Below, in pieces: positions 12,385 to 19,000 of a DNA stretch of 64,000 nucleotides; position 1 is the stretch's first letter, and each line of letters begins with the position of its first letter. Source of the stretch: Xiphophorus maculatus (lineage: Eukaryota; Chordata; Actinopteri; Cyprinodontiformes; Poeciliidae); NCBI RefSeq assembly GCF_002775205.1, contig NC_036455.1:3510501-3574500 (forward strand), read 5' to 3'. The translations under genes and the position numbers were made by a program. The notes under the pieces are model-generated. The model had not been told where the DNA came from and searched no databases. It was given only the letters and a program-made list of their open reading frames with translations.

Positions 12385-14488
12385 TGTATAAATCTGACAG
12401 CATATGTTGATCAGACAGATCACCGGAGCATGGAGTTTACACAGTCTCTAAAACATTTGCCTAAAATAAGATTTGAAGATATATCACGATTTGCAAACCA
12501 GTTCTCTCTGACAAAAAAATCTAAATTAGACAAAGGCTACAAATTCTTCACCGAACAATACCTGTTTGACTATGAAGGTAGGTATTTTTGTTTTGCGTAA
12601 CCGTTAGCTTAGCATTAGTGAATTTTGTTAGCTAGCTAACTACGTGACATAACTGTTCCTTAACCAGACCTTTTTACTGTTTTTGAACTATAACGTTTTA
12701 GGCTCTAATCTTGATCAGATTATTAAATTATAGACTGGAGTTGCCACTCATCCCATAAAATAGGGATTTGTTTGTTATAAGCAGAGATGTCCGGTGCCGC
12801 CGCTGCTTTGTAATGTCTTTAATCGGACCACTTTTTCGGTAACGAATAATCTAACGAGTTCGTATTTCAAATCCAGTAATCAGATTAAAGTTATTTATCC
12901 AAATCATTGCACATTAATATTTTCTTGTGTATTTATTTTTATTCCTTCTTTGCGTCTTTGGGAGAGACTCTGTGACAGTTAGCAGTGACAGAAACATGAA
13001 CAGTGCATGGAGATGCGCATTTTGTTGCTGGAAAAACAGAAATATCGTCAAGCCCAACTGTTATTTGTGGCTTTTGTCTTGTTTTTATTTTCCATTAATA
13101 CAGAAAACGAACCTCTAAACGTTACATCACTGACAGGCGGCGGTGTATATGTTTCCTAACTGTGGCTAAAGCTGCTGCTAGCTGGTTTACTCATGATCGG
13201 AAGCTGGTTCCTTTGAATACAGTTGGAGAATGGTAAATTGACAATGACTGATAACGGTTATCTAACACGTAAACACCGTTTTATAAAATACAGAAAGTGA
13301 ACCTCTAAACGTTACAGCGCTGACAGAGAGTATATTTTTCCTAAATGTGGCTAAAGCTGCTGCTAGGTGGTTTACTCTCCGATCGGAGGCTGTTTATTTT
13401 ATACACAGATAGAGAATGGTGAATTTACAATGATTAGTAACAGCTATCTAACACTTAAATGCTGTTATTATTAAACTTACCTTTTATTATATCCTTAAGA
13501 TTATGAGAATGCGGGAAGTTTTCAGCTTGGTTCCCAAGGCAAAATCACACCGGAAGTAAAGATACCCAGTTTTGAGTTATGGCGGCCATTGTCTGACGTC
13601 ACTGTGAAAAGGGTCTATTATGTTATATGTATAAATTAGTTACAGTTTGACCTATAAAATGCCTAAATTTCCACATAGCTTCATGTTTTGTTCTGTCTGA
13701 TGACGTAATTAAATTACTGATGTTCTGATCTGTTACTCAGTGCTAGAGTAAACTTTATACCAAATACTTTTTTATGACTAGTTTTCACTCCTACTTGAGT
13801 AAATGTTTTGGGTACTCTGCCCTCATTTGCATCTTCTATTATTTGTGCATTCTTCCAGTCAAATAAATTAAATTAAAGTAAACTATTATCTCAAAGAATC
13901 TTACCTGAGACTCCACGGGACACAAAGACCCCGAATGTTACCCCCAAAGCAAAGCCAAGGTTGATCGAAAGATACTGGCCATTTTTTTCTTGAGACGTCG
14001 TCACCTGTGCAACGGTGCCACAACCAAACAACTGCAAACACAGAAACTTTTCTCAGCACTGCAGGAGGAGTCAAAAATGTCCATGAATGAGCTGTGCAGA
14101 GTAGAAATGAGTTTCTATTTTAAGCAGATGGGTAGAAACATTAAGATCGGACACAAGCTCTCGGTTTTTATGGACTTCACTTCTGATAAAGCTGCTTTAT
14201 GGTCTGTGCTGTAAATGCTTATTGCTCTGGAAGGAGAGACACTAATTAGGGGTAAAACAACATTAACACTAACATTAACACACCTCGTCTCTCAAACTGT
14301 CCCTGTTTTTGTTTGTTTCTAAAAAAAAAAAAAAAGGGGGCAAAGTTAAACTTTTCTGCAACACGAAGCAGTTTAGCGTTTCATTCATGAGTTTTACTCA
14401 CAATCAGGACGTAAACTCCGAGGCATTCGGCCAGGCTTTCCCTGACCAGAGGGTTTCTGATCTGGCACCTCCTCAGCAGCCTCTCCAT
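2978..14488 (-). CDS. aqp10: Aquaporin-10, aquaglyceroporin (6 exons, 295 aa)
   Basis: Coding exons on the minus strand: 14402-14488, 13905-14031, 5702-5839, 4878-4996, 3255-3472, 2978-3176. The join is 888 nt including stop, with phases matching at every GT-AG border. Internal exon sizes 127/138/119/218 fit those I recall for the AQP3/AQP10 family. The product is a six-helix plasma-membrane channel for water and glycerol. The first NPA (AHLNPAVT) is at residues 76-78 and the second is NPARD at 208-212. The Asp after the pore Arg marks the glycerol-permeable subgroup. The start [12 protein letters not shown] is the only ATG that opens exon 1 in frame, and the C-terminus is a short hydrophilic tail. 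Position beside hax1 argues for aqp10 over aqp3; which fish paralogue (a or b) is not decided. Intron 2 (5840-13904) is swollen by nested transposons, all outside splice sites. Confidence 0.96.
3640..3770 (+). promoter_or_regulatory. Possible YY1-type initiator with a short ORF, inside aqp10 intron 4
   Basis: A locally GC-richer patch has AACATGGCGGCTTC, close to the YY1 initiator AANATGGCGGC, with the ATG opening a 14-codon frame ([14 protein letters not shown], then TAA). It is antisense to aqp10. It may be the 5' end of an old transposon or retrocopy. A similar ATGGCGGCC occurs near the right end of the DNA transposon at 13.58 kb. Nothing downstream looks like a continuing gene. Confidence 0.25.
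4396..4761 (-). mobile_element. Deleted Tc1/mariner-superfamily element (MITE) with transposase HTH remnant
   Basis: Inverted termini CAGGGTGGGCCATAAGTTTC (from 4398) and its complement (ending 4759) are flanked by TA on both sides, the Tc1/mariner target duplication. On the minus strand the interior encodes an N-terminal helix-turn-helix piece: [14 protein letters not shown], then an HDTVAKL helix, then [18 protein letters not shown], as in the paired-like DNA-binding part of mariner transposases. The catalytic domain is missing, so it is non-autonomous. It lies wholly in aqp10 intron 4. Confidence 0.85.
6025..6190. repeat. Outer dispersed repeat, left half
   Basis: GTAACTAGTTACGTTTACT followed by CAGTTACATTTACTTGAGTAAC and TACTCTTTACTC is a dispersed fish repeat type built of short inverted TACT/AGTA words. 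Its apparent other half lies beyond the DNA transposon at about 13630-13815. This suggests that one repeat was split by the later insertion. Confidence 0.5.
6370..6419. repeat. (TA)n microsatellite, left half of split tract
   Basis: An unbroken TA run that resumes right after the 3' LTR at 12348-12368 and passes into a (GA)n run to about 12384. The LTR retrotransposon therefore inserted inside one (TA)n(GA)n microsatellite. Confidence 0.95.
6420..6717 (+). repeat. 5' LTR of the Gmr1-like element
   Basis: 298 bp, TG...CA ends. AATAAA at 6643-6648 can serve as the polyadenylation signal. No clear TATA box; TTAAAATGCACC near 6538 is the nearest candidate. By-eye comparison with the 3' LTR finds no difference. 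Confidence 0.97.
6720..6732 (+). other. Primer binding site, tRNA-Pro type
   Basis: TGGGGGCTCGTTC starts two bases after the LTR end. It fits the classic proline-tRNA primer site TGGGGGCTCGTCC with one change. It sets the start of minus-strand DNA synthesis. Confidence 0.8.
7271..11530 (+). CDS. Gag-Pol polyprotein of the Gmr1-like element (1,419 aa, ends early in RNase H)
   Basis: One uninterrupted frame fuses Gag and Pol with no stop between them. ATG at 7271 (MSVEDFNKN) is the first in-frame ATG. In order: a Leu/Glu/Lys-rich coiled-coil-like stretch (about 75-140); a capsid region (about 160-320) whose end has EVRT and VLEQF, as in SCAN domains; a CX2CX4HX4C zinc knuckle from C358; aspartic protease DTGA at 439; integrase with an HHCC finger from H664 and catalytic D733, D792, E828 (exactly 35 residues between the last two); a GPY/F-like module; reverse transcriptase with D1192 and YLDD at 1252-1255; and the first Asp of RNase H (D1401). 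The frame then meets TGA at 11528, just after a run of five T. Products make the intracellular particle, copy the RNA and integrate it. Confidence 0.93.
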   Translation: MSVEDFNKNPSAEFLDLCSREQLVKIAEHFKISVGDKRLKENVKAILRENLIEMGVLSLPSMPEDLDLEVVKPKFLDFEQQKEMLRLRMQLEKEKELALETLRQQADLDKVLALEKLRQETELARIHLESEKLNLMKDGKLFAESCVMDSKCKASDILSDLRLVPKFSEKDVETFFTLFERVAETRDWSDSDRIVLLQCVLVGRAQEAFSMLSLADGQDYAKVKATILKAYELVPEAYRQKFRNWKKGDTTYVAFARDLEIHFNRWCTSSEVRTLGDLCNLMVLEQFKNSVSQCIAVYINEQKVKTVSEAAVLADDFVLTHKDTGGEYTDGMSAPNWRSTRSGGFFSNHSNRDLDKICNYCHRKGHWKKDCALLKSRNKNGNQVKPAALAASVLNVSNKMTEVPFAGKPDLSSYKPFLMEGEVSLIGSDVRVPVTILRDTGAYDSFILASVLSFSDESDTGLSIPVLGMGMSVFCVPVHKLVLHSELFEGEVRMGVRPALPVVGVTVILGNHIAGGKVWPDQPESPVIVSIPLVSSGPDENEKSHPEVFQACAVTRAMKASSAVHQDESFGKDTQTSSFCWSNIPLSISQNDLGQEQRSDPTIQHLFQSALPAEEMQNHAHGYFVENKVLLRKWMPCGDDVIGQPVYQVVVPLKLRDLVLQVSHDESGHMGVRKTYDRILRNFFWPRLKKDIASYIKTCHTCQLTGKPNQVIHRAPLYPIPTIGKPFEHLIIDCVGPLPPSRLGAKYLLTVMCQSTRYPAAYPLHTLTAKSVVRALGQFIGIFGIPKVIQSDQGSNFSSHLFAQVLKQLHIQHNQSTAYHAQSQGALERFHQTLKSLLRAYCVQMKADWEDGLPWLLLAAREVTQESTGFSPNELVFGHTVRGPLTVLRDEWKDAEPPQNLLHYVNGFRQRLFTATQLANRKLSSAQEKMKCLYDKKAEHRVFLSGDQVLALLPVVTSPFQAKFSGPHTVLKQLSDQNYLIATPERRKKQQTVHVNLLKPYHVRDNTVLVDDIHPVCISETVTSAGGEWNGDGLPVPDSAMLTGRLINSEVLKNLDTMLNYLPETQCFELVQLIKSYSDLFADIPSCTHLIEHDIEVGDAQPIKQQFYRVSPEKRKYLDAEIDYMLKNGIAQASCSSWSSPCLLVPKSDKTYRFCSDFRKVNSITKTDSYPLPRMDDCIDQIGNAKFISKIDLLKGYWQVPLTKRAQEIAAFITPTGLYSYNVMPFGLKNAPATFQRLMNKVVGCLEGCSVYLDDIVVYSNSWSSHLEQLTTLFDRLVDARLTVNLAKCEFARATVIYLGHQVGQGKVCPVKAKVEAIEKYPPPTTKKELMKFLGLVGYYRAFCRNFSTVVAPLTDLLKSNVKYIWSSVCQQAFEDVKRMLCDSPVLLAPDMNKSFKLQVDASHVGAGGVLLQMDVFFN
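11524..11831 (+). pseudogene. RNase H remainder of pol, +1 frame
   Basis: Reading continues in the next frame to a stop at 11829-11831. Motifs fit the rest of a Ty3/Gypsy RNase H: SFFSRKF, the catalytic Glu in IEKETLAL, the catalytic Asp in FTDHNPL, and the closing [13 protein letters not shown]. The upstream frame ends within a few codons of where this one takes over, so pol is split by one base near the five-T run at 11519-11523. This could be a recent mutation, a base error in a homopolymer, or a translational shift. Sequence cannot say which. Confidence 0.85.
12038..12049 (+). other. Polypurine tract
   Basis: GAAGAGGGGGGG directly abuts the 3' LTR and would prime plus-strand DNA. The 11832-12037 stretch before it is untranslated leader-to-LTR DNA with no frame. 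Confidence 0.85.
12050..12347 (+). repeat. 3' LTR of the Gmr1-like element
   Basis: 298 bp, apparently identical to the 5' LTR, ending TAACA at 12347, where the TA microsatellite resumes. AATAAA at 12273-12278. Confidence 0.97.
12430..12577 (+). pseudogene. First-exon-like piece of a DNA-transposon protein
   Basis: From ATG at 12430 an open frame of 49 codons ([15 protein letters not shown]... [15 protein letters not shown]) ends at GAAG|GTAGGT, a good splice donor at 12578. The KGYKFF-x3-Y pattern resembles the start of the fish multi-copy proteins with SWIM zinc fingers, as I recall them. The coding part lies inside the TIR-bounded element at 6267-13618 and its downstream exons are missing. 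It is probably a relic of the autonomous parent, not a host gene. Confidence 0.5.
13101..13480. repeat. Diverged tandem duplication, period 190 bp
   Basis: CAGAAAACGAACCTCTAAAC at 13101 recurs as CAGAAAGTGAACCTCTAAAC at 13291. GTGGCTAAAGCTGCTGCTAG and GAGAATGGT also recur at the same offset. Two units lie inside the DNA transposon near its right end. Confidence 0.8.
13630..13815. repeat. Outer dispersed repeat, right half
   Basis: CTACTTGAGTAAATGTTTTG and GGTACTCTGCCC resemble the inverted words of the left half at 6025-6190. The right edge merges into unique intron DNA before exon 2 at 13905. Confidence 0.45.
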
Positions 14489-16098
14489 CCTGCAGACGCC
14501 CTCTGACCCCAGGTGAGCTCTCTGAGACGCTGCGGGCAGGTGTGTGTGATCTGCACAGCTCTGCTCCTTCTGCCTCACTGAGCACAGTTTGCCCTCTGAT
14601 GCTGGACTTCAGGGCTTACGTCACAGGGTTTATTGCAAGGCTGAGGTGGAGTTTTTTTCAGCAGAAGATTATTTTATATGACATTCTGAGAGCAGAATCA
14701 AAGCAGCAGGGAGGATTTACTGGATCTCTGAGCTAAAGCTGATAGAAATTAGTTGATTTCAGCTCCTTTCTGATTGGTTATTTGCACACTGATTCAATTT
14801 CTTCCCTTTTTTAAATAAAAAAAACCCCATTAAACTGTTGGTATTACTGTTAAAATATTTTATAATGTGTTGGACAGGAACTTTGAAATACTGTAATTCC
14901 ACCTAAATACATTGCGGTCAAAAATATTTATTCATTTAGCTTTGCGATTTTTAACCTTCCCGTATACAGAAAACAAAAATGTAACGCTGAAAAAAAAAAA
15001 AAAAAAAATAGATATCTGTTTTTAGACATAGCTAATACAGAAATAGATGTAATTCCACCTAAATACATAAATTTAAAAATATTCATTCATTTGTGGTTGG
15101 TCATTTTTAACCATAAAATGACTGTATCTTTTATAGATATCTTTTATAGACATCATATACATGTACAGTATATATATAAGATATTTAGATATCTAAAATA
15201 TTTATCTAAGGAATTCCAGATGTAGACAAACTCGTAAAAAAATAAACAATCATAATCAAACATTTTTTTAATTTAAAGACTGAAAAATTGTTTTAACTCA
15301 AATAGTTATTCCACATTTGAATCTAACTGAAGTGCAATTATTTTTAATCTTCATCCTGACCTTCAGTTTTTTAAATAAATGATTCTCTCTTGATTTAATT
15401 GTTTCAATTTCAAACCACTTTTGTATTTAAGGAAGGTTTGAAGGAGTTTATTATAAGGTTTGTACATAATTCATTTTTTGACATTATTTCTTGCCAAAAA
15501 ACACAAACTGACCATGGTATACATTTATTTAAAATGTTTTATTTTATTAAAATGTCAAATGCTCAGAATGAGTCACATATACCCAACTTCACTTTTTGGC
15601 TTATTCTACAAAAAAGAGCATTTTTTTTGTCCCACTTTCCCAGATTTGAAAGTTTAAGAACAAAGAATAAAGTCCAACACAATAAATAATATCCGTTATT
15701 GGAAAACCCGTCTCCAAACTTCCAAATGCTTAAATATCAAATGATTAAAATACAAACTGAAGTTTAAATTCTTCCTTAAGATTTTGTATTTCAAATGTCT
15801 TTTATCCCAGACTGCATCATTTTATGAAAGAAGAGGAAGAGTTTAATGCTGGTGAAATAAAAACACAAATAATATCAAAGTCGTGTAAATATATTAAGTC
15901 TTTATTTGATTCTTTTTCACATTTCTTCCATTCACTCTGCCTTTTTTTTTTTTTACAAAAATAAAACATTTAACTGGACTGTTTGTTCTTGATGCGACTA
16001 GTTTTAATTTCCTGTTTAAACCAAAGACTTTGTGTCAAACACATGTTTTCCCTTTAAAAACAAAAAACCAAACAGAGGACGATACTTTAGTTTATTTC
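14489..16098. other. aqp10 upstream DNA and hax1 3' UTR
   Basis: Carries the aqp10 5' UTR and promoter region (no TATA box recognised) and, to the right, the hax1 3' UTR. TTTATT at 15901-15906 is AATAAA on the minus strand and is the likely hax1 polyadenylation signal. A roughly 155-bp unit starting GTAATTCCACCTAAATACAT is present twice (about 14893 and 15048), the second copy diverged. An A/T homopolymer lies at about 14991-15008. No further gene seen. Confidence 0.6.
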
Positions 16099-19000
16099 TT
16101 ATTTAAATCCTCCGAAGAACCGAGAGAATAACGAGTCGTCATCCCGCAGATCTGAGAAACGATTCGAATCTCCTGGAAAAAACAAAACAGAGCTGCTGTT
16201 TATTCATTCATTTAGTCCAATGAACCCAGCCTGGAGCACAGCTGACCTGGGAGTACTGGTCCGGTCTGGCGGTCCGGTCCATCCAGCCTGTCCGGACCTC
16301 CTGAGCGGGTCACGGTGGTCTTCTGGTTGCCGTGTCCGTCTCTGACCGTTCGCCGCTCCTCTACAGTCTGAGGGAAGCAGGAGAACATTTACACCCATCC
16401 TCTGGTTTTATTCCATTTTTAAAACTATATTTTATATTTTATGAAATATAAAATAGAGAAGTATTTTCTTTCCAACCGTCGTGTTGGAAAGAAAATTTTA
16501 CTTGAACATAAAACATAAAGTCCACTTTTAAACAAGTATAAGAATTAATTTTAACAGCCTAGTGTCGTTTCACTCCATATGAAAACAATTAAGCTTATTG
16601 TTATTTATTACAGCTGTAAAATTTAATTTCACGTAAATTTTTAAATGGCTTTGTTGCTTTTTGAAGTTTTTCAGCTGTCAGAGGATTTATTTAAATTATT
16701 TATTATTTCTGCAGGTCAGGTAGCCATCAGGTCTGTGGGATTGAGTTCAGCTTTCTAAAAACAAACGGCGTAATCCCAGTTAATTCATGATTTAACAGAT
16801 GCTTTGGCACATAGAGCCAGGTCGGTTTGGATAGATTTTTTTTCTCTAATGAATGAATTCATCATTTTAAAAAGCTGCTTTTTGTATTTACCTTGTTAAT
16901 CTTTGTCTAATATCAAAATGTGTTTGATGTTCTGAAACATTTACGACTCATAGAAAAAACAAAAATAGATAAAGTCCGCGGAAAGCAGAAATGCTTTGTT
17001 GCAGCATAGATAATCCCAAATCCCATTCTTCTCTCCAAACTCAAAGTAGCACAGTGGACTTTTAGGTGATTTTTAAGCAGAAATATAAAAGTTTACAATG
17101 AATTTCATGCAATTCTTCAAATTTGTGGAGCTTTAAAGATGCAAGTTGCGAAAAACTTTGGAAAAAAAAAAAAATTAAAAACGCAAAAATAAATAAACTC
17201 TATAGAAACATTTTTCCATATATATTCTCACCTGGACAATGTTCAATTTAATTTATTCGTTTCTAAAATGATGTTAGAATTGTGAGAAAAGAACATTATT
17301 ACAATTAAATAACTGAACAAATAAGTGCAAAAAAAATTATATTAATGGAAAATGTGAATAAGTACACACCTTTTTTTTTATTTTTTAAAGTATGTATATT
17401 TTGATGGAAGAACGTTTAGAAAGAGCTCACCCCGTCGGGTTTCACCACCTTGGTGACGACGACGGACTGGAAGAAAGACCGGCTCTGGGGTTCGCTCGGG
17501 TTCTGACCGACAGGCGGAGTCAGGATCTGATCCAAGCCGCCTGACGACACGGCAGAGTCCAGATCTGGACGAAAAAATTAGCAAAAAAATAAAAATAAAA
17601 CAAATAAAAAACAACACAATCCAAGTTAAAGACATCCCCTACCTCTGTCTTCTTTAGCCTCTTGACCTGGAGTTCTCTGTGACGCCTCACCCCAGAAATC
17701 ATTGAACTATTTGGAGACAATAAGAAAATCTCAGAGACTTGGTTGAATGTGAGCTGAAAAAGCAGCGAAGTCTGTCATGTACCTTAGAAAAAGGGCTCCT
17801 GCCATCAAAAGGCGGCGACTCGAACGAAGGTCGGTGCTCCGGGTGCGGCCGGCGGACGTCGCCGTCGGGTGATTTGAGCATAAAGTCTCTGAGAGGATTC
17901 CCGCTGCTCTCTGATCTGCCCTGAGGTGGAGACGGAGGCAGGATTCTGGGAACGCCTGAAATATAAAACGGAGAAGTTTACTTGTATTTCTTAAAGGTTA
18001 TAAAAGGTAATATGGTGAACAAGATGGACCTGCAGAGGACAGTGAGATGAGAAATAAATGTAATAAATAATAAATAAATAAAATAAATAATGGAAATAAA
18101 ACGCAGGATTTACCCTGTAAAACTAGCTAAGCCTGGCGGCAGGGCAGTCATCCAGTGGCTTTCCGTGTTTTCAGGTTAAAAATGTTTAAAGTTGAGAGGA
18201 AATATGAAAATATCACTAGGTAATTATGTGCTAAATGGAAGACATTATCAACAATACCTAAACACCAACTATAAAGCCTTAAACCCCCCTAAAATAAATA
18301 AAACAAGCAAAGCTAAGCCTGGTGGAGGTCCTAGTAAAACCTGGTGGCCCGCCAGGTTTATAATACACTGAGGGGAAAACCCTGAAAGCGTCTTAAAGCG
18401 TCACTGACTCGATAAAACCACCTAGATGATTTTAAAAAGATGAACTATTCTGCTTTCATTCTGTGTGCACAAAACATTTAATAATAAATATTCCTCTGGG
18501 TTCAAGCGCCGGCACCTTCCTGTGATGTAATCAGGGTAACTCAAACCGTAAACAACTAAGACTCAATACACAGAAGTGGAGAAGTTGTGAGAGATTTCAG
18601 CAAAGATTTGAGTGATTTATCTTACATTTTGGAGGAAGAAACCAGATGGAGTGATGAAGAGGGAGCTGGATCTACTGAAGGACTGCAACTCTTATTTATG
18701 GACCTTACCACAGGGGCCGCTTTTCATTGGCTGATGCCCATTCTACGTGGTCACGTGCGTGGCCGTCTCACAAACACACTTAGCTTCCCGTTAGCTAAGT
18801 ACAGCATAATGGCAGAACTGATACAACTTCTACACCTTGAAGCCTGTCTGCTACACAGTCTTACGTTAGCTAAACAGACCAATATGCAATCTGTACTGTA
18901 TCTGACATACACTAAAGATTTTATTTTAGCAGAAAAGGCTTTGGACTAAACTGTTACTCATGTTAGCCACTCTAGCACCAAGTACAGTGTATCAGGCCTA

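Larger units (their letters stand above)
6265..13620. mobile_element. Non-autonomous DNA transposon with about 75-bp TIRs, interrupted by an LTR element
   Basis: Left end ATAGACCCTTTTCACA-TGACGTCA (from 6267) and right end TGACGTCACTGTGAAAAGGGTCTAT (to 13618) are inverted copies. The match continues imperfectly inward through GTATCCTTA and TTCCGGTGT on both sides, about 75 bp in all. TA flanks both ends (6265-6266, 13619-13620), compatible with a TA duplication. Without the 5.9 kb LTR element it is about 1.4 kb. The interior holds an exon-like coding piece (12430-12577), a microsatellite where the LTR element landed, and a 190-bp tandem duplication (13101-13480). The superfamily is not certain. 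Confidence 0.75.
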
